DNA of 64,000 nt, taken from positions 1 to 64,000 of the forward strand of contig NZ_JACDXX010000012.1 in NCBI RefSeq assembly GCF_020539525.1, written 5' to 3'. The notes under the pieces are model-generated. The model ran no database searches. It was not told the DNA's origin and saw only the letters and a program-made list of their open reading frames with translations. The stretch comes from Pseudogemmobacter faecipullorum. GTDB lineage: Bacteria; Pseudomonadota; Alphaproteobacteria; Rhodobacterales; Rhodobacteraceae. Below are positions 19,488 through 27,689 of this stretch, piece after piece (the first letter of the stretch is position 1; every line of letters starts with the position of its first letter). The position numbers and the translations under genes are program-made.

Positions 19488-20296
19488 TGCGGGCCGCCTT
19501 TCGCATATTTCATCGTCAGCCCCATCAGCACCGCAATCGCCGCCATCAGAATGACCGAGATTGCCGCCGCAAGGCCCCAGTCCGGGCTCTGGAAGATGCG
19601 CAGCCAGATCAGTTCGGCCACCAGAACCGAACGCCCGCCGCCGAGGATGGCCGGGGTGACAAAGAAGCCAAGCGAAAACACAAAGACCAGAAGCGCCGCG
19701 CCAAAGATCCCGCCCCGGGTCATCGGCACGAAGAGCTGCCAGAAAATCCGGCTGCGCGAGGCGCCCATGCCGCGCGCAGCCAGCAAGACCCGCTCATCCA
19801 CCGCCCGCATGGCCGAGGCCAGCGGGAAGACCGCGAAGGGAATCAGGAAATGCACCATGCCAACCACCACGCCGAATTCATTGCGCACCATGGTCAAAGG
19901 CTCGCTCAGCAGCCCCAGATCCTGACCAAGCGTATTGAGAATGCCGCGGTTTGACAGCATTGCCAGCCAGCCAAAGGCCCGGGTCAGCACCGAAATCCAG
20001 AAGGGGATCAGAATGCACAGCTCGACAATGAGCCGCATCACCGCCCCGCCCCGGATCCAGATCAGCGTGATGGCATAGGCCATAATCAGCGTGACCACCG
20101 TCACCAGGGCGCAGATCCGCAAGGTGCGCCAGAGCACGCCAAGGATCAAAGGATCACTGAGCGCGGTCTGATACTGGCCCAGCCCCGGCTCTGGCAGGGT
20201 GACGCTCCAGCGCATCACCCCAAGAAAGGGGATCAGATAGGCTGCCACCAGAAACAGCAGCAGCGGCGCCAGCAGGATCAGACGAGAGCGGGTCAT
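19484..20296 (-). CDS. ABC transporter permease, PotB type
   Basis: A 270-residue permease with an N-terminal helix (LLAPLLLFLVAAYLIPFLGV) and about five more. The EAA loop lies at LLAARGMGASRSRIFWQLFVP. It is the PotB/PotH-like half of the heterodimeric channel. It sits 77 bp downstream of the binding-protein gene and overlaps the second permease by 4 bp. Confidence 0.88.
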   Translation of the reverse strand: MTRSRLILLAPLLLFLVAAYLIPFLGVMRWSVTLPEPGLGQYQTALSDPLILGVLWRTLRICALVTVVTLIMAYAITLIWIRGGAVMRLIVELCILIPFWISVLTRAFGWLAMLSNRGILNTLGQDLGLLSEPLTMVRNEFGVVVGMVHFLIPFAVFPLASAMRAVDERVLLAARGMGASRSRIFWQLFVPMTRGGIFGAALLVFVFSLGFFVTPAILGGGRSVLVAELIWLRIFQSPDWGLAAAISVILMAAIAVLMGLTMKYAKGGPQ

Positions 20297-20373
20297 ATCG
20301 GCCCCCCAGAGGTGGTGCTTGGATCAGAAAACACCGCGCGGAACCTCAGTTGTCCCGCGCGGCCCTGCCCGGC

Positions 20374-21486
20374 TCAGGCCGAGATGATCTTCAGATATTC
20401 ATCGAGGGTGGGGCCGTAATGTTCCTCATACCAGGCCATATCCAGCGGGATCTGCCCGGCGGCATTCTCGGCCGCGACCGGGTTAAACCGCGCATCCTCT
20501 GCCGGGATCAGCGCATCGGCTGCCGGATTGGCCGGCCCCTGGCCCAGCATATTGAACATGACAACCTGCTTTTCCGGGGCCTGAACCGAGGCGAGGAACT
20601 GCATCGCCGCCTCGGTCCCGCCGGGATTGCCCTTCAGCACACCAAGCGAACCGGGCGAGATCATGCCATCGGTCCAGATGAATTTCACATCGCCGCCGCT
20701 GTCTTCCTCGATCAGCCGGCCACGGGTCGACCAGATGATCGCCATCGAGGCCTCGCCCTCGAGCAGCAGGCTCTGGCTCTCGGAACCGCCGCCCCAGTAG
20801 CCGACCACATGCTCCTTGAACGCGGCCAGCTTCTTATGCGCGCGCGGGATATCCAGCGGGTAGAGCTGATCTCTGCCGACGCCATCGGCCAGCAGCAGCG
20901 CCTCCCAGACCCCGGTACCCCATTTGTAAAGCGCACGCTTGCCTGGAAAATTCTCGGTGTCGAAGAAGTCTTTCAGATTTTTCGGCGGGTTATCACCATA
21001 TTTGGTGGAATCGTAAGCGATGACATATGAGAAGAAATACGAGGAAGAGGCATATTCCCAGCCAAAGCCCTCGCGGAATTTCGTTTTATCGACCACATTA
21101 TAGTCGATTTTCTGCATGATATCGCGCTTGCCGAGCGCCTCGGCCGAGAAAGCATCGACATCGACCACATCCCAGGTCGGGCTGCCGCTTTCCACCTGGG
21201 CCTGGATCGCGCCCTCGGTCGGGCCCGAGCCATCCAGACGGACGGTAATGCCGGTCTCTTCCTGGAAAGGTTTGCCATAGGCCGCATCATAGGCGGTCAT
21301 CGCATCGCCGCCCCAGTTCACCATCACCAGCTCTTTGGTCTGAGCATCGGCCCGGCCGGCAAGGCCGAGGGCAGAGCTGCCCAGCAGCATGGCAAGGCCG
21401 AGGTTGAAATCACGCCGTGAAATCCGGCCGGCTTTCGCCCTTGCCGCCAGGATTTCCAGCTGGTCTCGCTGAAACGCACCGTTCAT
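20374..21486 (-). CDS. ABC transporter solute-binding protein, PotD/PotF type
   Basis: A 370-residue periplasmic binding protein of the polyamine/opine group. The N-terminus has a Tat-like signal, SRRDFNLGLAM at residues 23-33, with likely cleavage after ADA near residue 49. The mature protein starts with KELVMVNWGGDAMTAYDAAY, typical of this family. Aromatic and acidic residues that would cage a cationic ligand are plausible, but I cannot map them. Together with the decarboxylase it suggests uptake of a guanidino or polyamine-like cation. The Tat export signal implies it may fold before secretion. Confidence 0.88.
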   Translation of the reverse strand: MNGAFQRDQLEILAARAKAGRISRRDFNLGLAMLLGSSALGLAGRADAQTKELVMVNWGGDAMTAYDAAYGKPFQEETGITVRLDGSGPTEGAIQAQVESGSPTWDVVDVDAFSAEALGKRDIMQKIDYNVVDKTKFREGFGWEYASSSYFFSYVIAYDSTKYGDNPPKNLKDFFDTENFPGKRALYKWGTGVWEALLLADGVGRDQLYPLDIPRAHKKLAAFKEHVVGYWGGGSESQSLLLEGEASMAIIWSTRGRLIEEDSGGDVKFIWTDGMISPGSLGVLKGNPGGTEAAMQFLASVQAPEKQVVMFNMLGQGPANPAADALIPAEDARFNPVAAENAAGQIPLDMAWYEEHYGPTLDEYLKIISA

Positions 21487-21552
21487 TCTGTATCTCCCTG
21501 TCAGGATGTGAGCCGGTGGCCGCTCTGCTGGCGGTCCTTACCGGCGGGGTAA

Positions 21553-22629
21553 TCAGAGCAGAAAACCGCGACCCGCCTCCCAGGAGGTCCAGAGCTCTGC
21601 GCCCGGGTTCAGGCCCTCGGGCAGGCTGGCCGTGGGCCGCTGCAACACCACCGGCACGCCGCCGGCCGTGGTCAGCGCCAGACGGGTGGTCGCGCCGAGA
21701 TAGGTCAGATCGCTCAGCCGCAGCGGGATGGCATTACCCTCCGCCGGTTGCGCAAGGCTCAGCTCCATATATTCCGGCCGGATCGCCAGATTGCTGCCCT
21801 GGCCCGGCGGCAGGCGGAGGCTGCGGCCCTCAAAGCCTCCGGCCTCCAGCGGCAGAATATTGATATCGCCAAGAAATTCCGCAACGAAGCGATTGGCAGG
21901 CCGCTCATAGATCTCGCGCGGCGGAGCGATCTGCTGCAGCTGGCCGCGCTCAAAAATGGCAATACGCGACGACAGGGCCAGCGCCTCTTCCTGATCATGG
22001 GTCACGAAAACAAAGGTGGTGCCGGTATCCTGGTGGATACGCCGCATCTCTTCCTGCATCTGGCCGCGCAGATTCTTATCCAGCGCCGAGAATGGCTCAT
22101 CAAGCAGCAGAACCGGCGGCGCATAGGCCAGCGCCCGCGCCAGAGCCACGCGCTGCTGCTGCCCGCCCGAGAGCGACGCGGGCTTTTTATGGCCATGTCC
22201 GCCCAGCCCGACCATTTCCACCATTTCCTTAACCCGGGCGGCAATATCTTTAGCCGACCGCCCCTGAACCTTCAGCGGAAAGGCGATGTTTTCCTCGACC
22301 GTCAGATGCGGGAACAGCGCATAGCCCTGGAAAACCATGCCAAAACCGCGCGCCTCGGGCGGGGTTTCGGTAATATCGCGGCCATTCAGCGTCAGCCGGC
22401 CCGCACTGGCCGGCTCAAAACCCGAAAGCACCATCAGGAAGGTTGTCTTGCCCGAGCCGGAAGGGCCAAGCAGGGTCAGAAACTCTCCCCGACCGATGGT
22501 CAGCGTGATATCCTTCAGCGCGGTAAACCGCCCGAAGCTTTTGCCGATACCGCTTGCGCCAATCTCTGCTGCCTCAGTCAATGCGCTGCCCTTGTCGCTA
22601 TGCGAAATCCGCTGTTCGGTCCTGCTCAC
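21553..22629 (-). CDS. ABC transporter ATP-binding protein, PotA type
   Basis: A 358-residue ATPase that energises the importer. Walker A GPSGSGKTT starts at residue 55, the signature is LSGGQQQR, and Walker B with catalytic Glu is VLLLDEPFSALD, followed by the switch His in VFVTHDQEEA. The C-terminal 110 residues form the TOBE regulatory domain. It is the first gene of the minus-strand transport operon, 66 bp ahead of the binding protein. A shorter start is possible because the first 20 residues are poorly conserved in type. Confidence 0.92.
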   Translation of the reverse strand: MSRTEQRISHSDKGSALTEAAEIGASGIGKSFGRFTALKDITLTIGRGEFLTLLGPSGSGKTTFLMVLSGFEPASAGRLTLNGRDITETPPEARGFGMVFQGYALFPHLTVEENIAFPLKVQGRSAKDIAARVKEMVEMVGLGGHGHKKPASLSGGQQQRVALARALAYAPPVLLLDEPFSALDKNLRGQMQEEMRRIHQDTGTTFVFVTHDQEEALALSSRIAIFERGQLQQIAPPREIYERPANRFVAEFLGDINILPLEAGGFEGRSLRLPPGQGSNLAIRPEYMELSLAQPAEGNAIPLRLSDLTYLGATTRLALTTAGGVPVVLQRPTASLPEGLNPGAELWTSWEAGRGFLL

Positions 22630-22779
22630 CCGGCCCTGCGTGCTGACCGGGGTATTTTTCTGCGGTTCAGACCAGCCTCGCCGCTAGCCGGATCCGGTGA
22701 TCTGAGCCAGCCTGGAATGGCTGGCCTGCGAAAACAATAGAAAGTTTTTCGCGGCTTCAGGAAATGAAATTTGTCTTTG

Positions 22780-23688
22780 TCAGAGACGCCGATCAGTAAA
22801 GGCATCTTTACCGATCAGAGACTCCATCAGCCATTCCCTGAAAGCCGCCACCGCCGGATTGCCGGTTTTTTCGGGCGGGATCACCATGAAATAGGAGCGC
22901 GCCGAGCGCACCGAAAGATCAAAGGGCCGCACCAGCTGGCCGCTCTGCATGGCATCCTGGCAGATAAATTCATCGCCCATCGCCACGCCCTGCCCGCCCA
23001 GCGCCGCCGAATAGACCAGATTCATATCGGAAAAACGAATGCCCTGCTGCGCCATCGGCTCGGGCAGACCGGCAAGGCGGAACCAGGTCTCCCAGTCCTC
23101 ATAATCGCCCAGATGCAGCAGACTGGCACTCAGCACCGTCGCCGGATCCCCCTTCAGCTCAAAGCGGTTCAGATAGGCCGGGCTGCAAAGCGGCGTAAAA
23201 TCAACATGCTGCAGCAGTTCAACCTCCATCCCCGGCAGATTACCAAGGCCAAAGGTAATGAAAATATCGACATCCGGATTGGACACATCATCCAGCCGCC
23301 GCGGGGTCAGCACCGAAAGTGCAATATCCGGGCAGGCCTCGGTAAATCCCGCCACCTTGCCGCAGAGCCAGCTTGAGGCAAAGCCCGGAGGACAGCTGAC
23401 CGTCAGCGCACCGCTTAACCCACGTGAGGCATTGCGCATCGCCGAGCCCGAGATCATCGATAAAGCCCGGCGGATATCCAGCGCATAGGCCAGGCCCTGG
23501 GGCGTCAGCTCCACCCTGGTGCCGATCCGGTTCATCAGCCGGAACCCCAGATCGCGTTCGAGCAGCCGCAGCTGATGGCTGACCGCGCTGCGTGTCAGGT
23601 TCAGCTCATCCGCCGCCTGCCAGACCGTGCCATGCCGGGCAAAGCTCTCCAGCGCACGCAGGGCCTGGGTCGAGGGGATACGCGCCAT
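22780..23688 (-). CDS. LysR-family transcriptional regulator, GcvA-like
   Basis: A 302-residue LysR regulator. The N-terminal winged helix (ARHGTVWQAADELNLTRSAVSHQLRLLE, seen here at about residues 17-44) is of the GcvA subgroup. The C-terminal half is the two-lobed effector-binding domain. It is divergent from the amidohydrolase gene and lies 150 bp upstream of the transporter operon on the same strand. It therefore most likely controls both, with the ligand being the imported compound or a product of it. Two palindromes in the divergent gap are candidate operators. The stretch 22630-22779 holds a 7-bp hairpin at 22706-22725 without a T-run. Confidence 0.9.
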   Translation of the reverse strand: MARIPSTQALRALESFARHGTVWQAADELNLTRSAVSHQLRLLERDLGFRLMNRIGTRVELTPQGLAYALDIRRALSMISGSAMRNASRGLSGALTVSCPPGFASSWLCGKVAGFTEACPDIALSVLTPRRLDDVSNPDVDIFITFGLGNLPGMEVELLQHVDFTPLCSPAYLNRFELKGDPATVLSASLLHLGDYEDWETWFRLAGLPEPMAQQGIRFSDMNLVYSAALGGQGVAMGDEFICQDAMQSGQLVRPFDLSVRSARSYFMVIPPEKTGNPAVAAFREWLMESLIGKDAFTDRRL

Positions 23689-23724
23689 GGTTGAGATCCT
23701 GTTTTATCCCGCCACATCCGCGAG

Positions 23725-23751
23725 GTGAATTTCGTTTCACGTTCGCGCGAA
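23725..23751. promoter_or_regulatory. Candidate LysR operator in the divergent gap
   Basis: GTGAA (23725-23729) and TTCAC (23736-23740) form an inverted repeat with a 6-bp spacer, the T-N12-A form close to the LysR T-N11-A rule. Next to it TTCGCGCGAA (23742-23751) is a perfect 10-bp palindrome. Both lie between the LysR gene and the amidohydrolase it probably controls. Confidence 0.4.
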
Positions 23752-23858
23752 AAGCTTTCACTATCTGAACCCGCCGCACCACTGTTAGCCATAGAAAAAG
23801 CACCAATCCAGCGCATCAGCCCGATGGATTGCGCAAATTCTGACAGACAGGCGCCCCG

Positions 23859-25472
23859 ATGACCGCAGCCCCCCTTCCCGCCCTCACCGCAGCTCAGCAA
23901 ACCGCTCTTGCCGCCCTCGCCGCCAGGGCGGGCGAACATTCGGACTGGTGCGCCACGATTTTCGGTTTCGGCGAGACCGCCTGGCGCGAATATCGCTCGG
24001 CCGCCTGGTATGTGGAACGGTTGCGCTCCGAGGGCTTCACGGTGGAGGAAGGCTCGGGCGGCATGCCCACTGCCTTCTGCGCCACCTGGTCAAATGGCGA
24101 GGGGCCGGTGATCGGCATGTATGCCGAATATGATGCGGTGCCGGGCAATTGCCAGGCCGCCTCGACCCGTCGCGAGCCGCGTGCGGGCCTGGGCTTCCAG
24201 GCCGGCGGCCATACTGATCCACATTCGGGCCTTGGCATTGCCGGCCTCGCCGCTCTGCTGGCCACCAAAGCGGCAATGGAGCAACACGGCATCAGAGGCG
24301 GGCTGCGCTTTACCGGCGAGCCGGCCGAAAAGGTGCGTGGCTCCAAGCCGATCCATGCCGCGAAAGGCTATTATGACGGGCTGACAGCCATGCTGTCCTT
24401 CCACCCGTTCTACATGCTGCCAATGTGCAATACCGTGCGGCTCGACACCCATTGTGGTGCCGCCTATGCGATGATCTACCGCTTCATATGCGACGCGCCC
24501 GAGGCCTGGGGCGCGGGCATGATGGCCTCAGACGGCGCGCCGATCCCGCAATCGCATTCGGCGGTGCGCGCGCCTGGCGCGGGCGAGGCGCTGATCCAGA
24601 TGTTCAATGCCTCAAAGGCTTTGCGCGAATCGATGCTGCCGCATCAGGGCGGCTGGTCAATCTCTGAGGCGGTGCTGACCGCAGGCCAGGCCACCGCCGA
24701 TAACCTGCCCGCGGGCCTCGCCGAGATCCAGTATATGATCCGGGTGCCGACCCTCGCCATGGCCGAGGCGGTGACCTCGGTGCTGGACCGCAATGCCCGC
24801 CATATTGCTGAGATGACCGGCTGCCGGGCCGAGCGGCACTGGGTCTGCAAATCGCGTCCCGGCCTTGCCAATCACGCCATTGCCGGGGCGGTCTGGCAGG
24901 CGATGCAGCAGGCGGGCGCGCCGCAATGGGGCGAGCCCGCCCGCGAGATCGCCCGCGACATCCAGCGCGAACTGGGCCTTGCGCCAATGGAGCGCCCCTT
25001 CATCGCCGAGATGGAGCGGTTGCAGGATCCGCGCGAGGCCGAGCGCATCCTGCGCCAGGACCTGCCGCCCTCGCAGCTGAATTCCACCTCGGATGACTAT
25101 ACCGATATGAGCTGGCAGGTGCCGACCGCGCGCTTTTATATCGCCCGCCCGGCGCTGCAGGCCCCCGAAGGCTATAGCTACCCGGCCTGGGTGATGAATG
25201 CGCTTGGCGGCATCCCCACGACCATCGACCCGATGGTCGCCAAAGCCGCTGAAGTCCTCAGCCTCTCGGCCCTGCGCATCCTGACCGATGCCGGTCTGCG
25301 CGCAGAGATGCAGGCCGAATTTGACGCCCGCACCGGCGGCGGCATCGGCGGCAGCGCCTGGATCCCGCCGCTCTGCGACTACCCGGCACCGGTTAATTTC
25401 CGTTGGCCCGAATATGTCACCACGCCGCGCGGGCGCGACTGGTGGATCCCCTCATCCATGCCCGGCGCCTGA
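23859..25472 (+). CDS. M20-family amidohydrolase (AbgB-like)
   Basis: A 537-residue metallo-amidohydrolase resembling the aminobenzoyl-glutamate hydrolase subunit AbgB. It shows the EYDAVPGN segment and a metal-site region GHTDPHSGLG, where relatives have GH-x-C-G-H-N; the Cys position is Asp here. Then comes GEPAEKVRGSKP (relatives have GTPAEE) and SFHPFYML. An inserted dimerisation domain follows. Because two metal or catalytic positions differ from AbgB, it could be a specialised enzyme that cleaves an amide-linked conjugate. Its divergent LysR regulator and the deiminase-like gene 23 bp downstream suggest it acts in the same pathway as the importer. Confidence 0.8.
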   Translation: MTAAPLPALTAAQQTALAALAARAGEHSDWCATIFGFGETAWREYRSAAWYVERLRSEGFTVEEGSGGMPTAFCATWSNGEGPVIGMYAEYDAVPGNCQAASTRREPRAGLGFQAGGHTDPHSGLGIAGLAALLATKAAMEQHGIRGGLRFTGEPAEKVRGSKPIHAAKGYYDGLTAMLSFHPFYMLPMCNTVRLDTHCGAAYAMIYRFICDAPEAWGAGMMASDGAPIPQSHSAVRAPGAGEALIQMFNASKALRESMLPHQGGWSISEAVLTAGQATADNLPAGLAEIQYMIRVPTLAMAEAVTSVLDRNARHIAEMTGCRAERHWVCKSRPGLANHAIAGAVWQAMQQAGAPQWGEPAREIARDIQRELGLAPMERPFIAEMERLQDPREAERILRQDLPPSQLNSTSDDYTDMSWQVPTARFYIARPALQAPEGYSYPAWVMNALGGIPTTIDPMVAKAAEVLSLSALRILTDAGLRAEMQAEFDARTGGGIGGSAWIPPLCDYPAPVNFRWPEYVTTPRGRDWWIPSSMPGA

Positions 25473-25495
25473 CCGGCAGCTCAAGGAGAAAGACG

Positions 25496-26419
25496 ATGAA
25501 CGTACAGACCCGTAATGAGCCGTTTTCGCTGCAGCGCCGCAAGGCGGGGGGCGGCACCGCGCCGCTGAGCCACTGGGGGTTTCAGAATGAAACCGATGCG
25601 CTGACAGATGTGCTGCTCGGCGATCCGGCCTATCTGCGCCATATGGCGACCTCCTCGCTGTCGCGCAAACATCTGCGCGAGAATCCCTGCAATATCCAGA
25701 TCGCCCAGGCCCAGCATAAAGAGCTGAAAGCGGCCTATGAGAGCTTTGGCGTAACCGTCCATACCGTGCCGCCCGAGCCGGAACTGGCGATGCAGGTCTA
25801 TACCCGTGACAGCTCGGTCATGACCCCCTACGGCGCGGTGATCACCGCGATGAGCCAGCCCTGGCGGCGCGGCGAGAATTACGCGGCGATCCGCCATTAT
25901 GAAAGCCTCGGCATCCCGGTCTATGACATGGTGACCGCCGGCACGTTTGAGGGCGGCGATTTCAATGTGATCGAGGAGGGCGTGCTGCTCATCGGTTGCG
26001 GCGGCGCGCGCTCGAATGAGGAAGGCTCGCGCCAGGTCGCCTCCTGGTTTGAGCAGGAGGGCTGGGAGGTCCGCCTCGCCTTTATCGACGAATATTATGT
26101 GCATATCGATCTGATGGTGGTGCCGGTTGCACCGAAACTGACCGCGGTCTGTCTCGCCTGCACCGAGCCGGGCATCGTCAGCTGGCTGAAAAACAAAGGC
26201 CATGAGATCATCGATGTGCCCTTCGAGGACACGATGGCGCTTGGCTGCAATTTCATGTCGCTCGGCGGTGACCGCATCATCGCCCCGACCAGCTCGCAGA
26301 AACTGATCGGCCAGCTGAAGGCACGCGGCTTTGACGTGGCCGAGGTCGAAACCGCCGAGATTTCCAAAACCGGCGGCGGCATTCACTGTATGGCTCAGGC
26401 CCTGCGCCGCGCGCCCTGA
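25496..26419 (+). CDS. Arginine deiminase/DDAH-fold amidinohydrolase
   Basis: A 307-residue member of the guanidino-modifying enzyme superfamily (arginine deiminase, dimethylarginine dimethylaminohydrolase, amidinotransferases). The catalytic set is present: YTRDSSV, FEGGD at residues 151-155, His203 in VHIDLMV, and nucleophile Cys298 in GGGIHCMAQAL near the C-terminus. It should hydrolyse or transfer the guanidine carbon of an arginine-like substrate through a covalent thiouronium. The exact substrate cannot be read. I start at the ATG at 25496, 7 nt after AAGGAGA; longer in-frame starts overlap the upstream gene. It lies 23 bp after the amidohydrolase, in one operon. Confidence 0.87.
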   Translation: MNVQTRNEPFSLQRRKAGGGTAPLSHWGFQNETDALTDVLLGDPAYLRHMATSSLSRKHLRENPCNIQIAQAQHKELKAAYESFGVTVHTVPPEPELAMQVYTRDSSVMTPYGAVITAMSQPWRRGENYAAIRHYESLGIPVYDMVTAGTFEGGDFNVIEEGVLLIGCGGARSNEEGSRQVASWFEQEGWEVRLAFIDEYYVHIDLMVVPVAPKLTAVCLACTEPGIVSWLKNKGHEIIDVPFEDTMALGCNFMSLGGDRIIAPTSSQKLIGQLKARGFDVAEVETAEISKTGGGIHCMAQALRRAP

Positions 26420-26430
26420 GACCGGCATGA

Positions 26431-26447
26431 GGGGGGCGCGGCCCCCC
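26431..26447 (+). terminator. GC hairpin after the amidinohydrolase gene
   Basis: GGGGGGC/GCCCCCC with a GCG loop lies 11 bp after the stop codon. There is no T-run directly after it, so it is a weak terminator or an mRNA-stabilising hairpin. Confidence 0.4.
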
Positions 26448-26454
26448 TGCCCCC

Positions 26455-26529
26455 CCGGGATATTTTCAGACAGATGAAGGGCAGCAGAGCCGCGCGCTTT
26501 TCATCTGTCCTTAAATATCCCCGCCGGAG
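26455..26529. repeat. Inverted pair of the dispersed GGATATTT-N4-ACAGATGA element
   Basis: One copy reads forward (26455-26478, N4 = TCAG) and one reads in reverse (26500-26529, N4 = AAGG). Together they can fold into a long hairpin with arms GGGATATTT/AAATATCCC and CAGATGAA/TTCATCTG. The pair lies between the convergent ends of the amidinohydrolase and moaB genes and may end or protect both messages. Other copies are at 42732 and 48734. Confidence 0.8.
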
Positions 26530-26535
26530 GCCCTG

Positions 26536-27063
26536 TTACTTGCGGCGTTTATGCTCTTCGAGACGCGGGAAGATCTCGACGAAATTGCAGGGGCCGTGCC
26601 GGTAATCGAGCTGTTTCACCAGGATCTCATCCCAGGCATCCTTACAGGCCCCGGTCGAGCCGGGCAGCGCGAAGAGATAGGTTCCGCCCGCCACCCCGGC
26701 ACAGGCGCGGCTCTGCACCGCCGAAGTGCCGATCTTCTGCATCGAGACGATGGTGAAGACGGTCGAAAAGGCGGTGATTTCCTTTTCATAGACATCGTGA
26801 TGCGCCTCGACGGTCACATCGCGGCCGGTCAGCCCGGTGCCGCCGGTGGAGATCACCACATCCACCTCCGGATCGGCGATCCAGGCCCGCAGCTGCGCCG
26901 CGATTTTTGCGCGATCATCGGTCAGAATGGCGCGGGCTGCCAGCAGATGCCCCGCCCCCTCCAGCCGCGCCACAAGGCTATCGCCCGAGCGATCCTCGGC
27001 GAGGCCCCTTGTGTCGGAAACCGTCAGCACCGCAATGCGACAGGGGATAAATTCGCGGCTCAT
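26536..27063 (-). CDS. moaB: Molybdenum cofactor biosynthesis protein B
   Basis: A 175-residue MoaB/MogA-fold protein that adenylates molybdopterin or assists metal insertion in molybdenum-cofactor synthesis. The conserved motif DVVISTGGTGLTGRDVT is present, followed by the FAGVAGG-like segment (here CAGVAGGTYLFALPGS) and the closing GPCNFVE. At this length it is MoaB rather than the larger MoeA. Its start overlaps the LysE-type gene stop by 4 bp, so the two are cotranscribed, probably without functional linkage. Confidence 0.93.
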   Translation of the reverse strand: MSREFIPCRIAVLTVSDTRGLAEDRSGDSLVARLEGAGHLLAARAILTDDRAKIAAQLRAWIADPEVDVVISTGGTGLTGRDVTVEAHHDVYEKEITAFSTVFTIVSMQKIGTSAVQSRACAGVAGGTYLFALPGSTGACKDAWDEILVKQLDYRHGPCNFVEIFPRLEEHKRRK

Positions 27064-27683
27064 GCACGCTCCATCACAGCCAGGCGCAAAGCCAGCCCGG
27101 CGAAAACAAGGCCAGAAATCCGGTTCATTGCCCGGGCAAAGCCCGAAGACTGCGCCAGTTTCGCGCCGATCCGCCCGGCAAAAAGCCCAACCAGCCCGTT
27201 GATCAGCAGCCCGCCGGCACAGATCACCAGGCCGAGGATCAGAAACTGCGGCAGAACGGCCTGCGCCGGAGAGACGAATTGCGGCACGAAGGCAAGGATG
27301 AACAAAGCGACTTTCGGGTTCAGCAGATTGACGACCAGCGCCTCACGGAACACCCGCAACGCCGGGGCCGGGCTGACCCGGCCGGGCTGCGGCGGGCCTG
27401 CGCGCCAGGATTTCACCGCCAGCCACAAAAGATAGAACACCCCGCCCCAGCGGATCAGCTCAAAGGCCGCCGGATGCGCTTTCAGCAGCGCCGCAAGACC
27501 GAGCCCCGCGATCAGAACATGGACAAAACAGCCCAGCGCAATGCCCAGATTGGCCGCCATCCCCGATTTTGCCCCGCCGCGCAGCCCCTGGGCCAGCACA
27601 AACATCATATCGGCCCCCGGCGTCAGATTCAGCGCCAGCGCGGCGGGCAGAAAGGCCAGAAGCGTCAGCAGATCAACCGGCAT
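27060..27683 (-). CDS. LysE/RhtB-family amino-acid exporter
   Basis: A 207-residue inner-membrane protein with about six hydrophobic helices. The family signature near the start, LNLTPGADMMFVLAQGLRGG, is the usual NxTPGP-like block with the Pro-Gly kept. The conserved NLLNPKVALFILAF follows in the third helix. Members export amino acids or their derivatives such as homoserine and threonine; the substrate is not predictable. It lies 6 bp downstream of the uracil-DNA glycosylase gene and overlaps moaB. Confidence 0.9.
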   Translation of the reverse strand: MPVDLLTLLAFLPAALALNLTPGADMMFVLAQGLRGGAKSGMAANLGIALGCFVHVLIAGLGLAALLKAHPAAFELIRWGGVFYLLWLAVKSWRAGPPQPGRVSPAPALRVFREALVVNLLNPKVALFILAFVPQFVSPAQAVLPQFLILGLVICAGGLLINGLVGLFAGRIGAKLAQSSGFARAMNRISGLVFAGLALRLAVMERA

Positions 27684-27689
27684 GGCCCC

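Noticed and set aside
22706-22725. Perfect 7-bp hairpin after the LysR gene as a terminator or guanidine riboswitch
   Set aside because: There is no T-run on either strand, and I could not find the paired ACGR-loop hairpins of the mini-ykkC type or the larger ykkC core.
26464-26505. A 12-codon frame with ribosome site and ATG inside the inverted element at 26500
   Set aside because: It reads straight into the other copy of the element and stops. It is far too short and is explained by the repeat.
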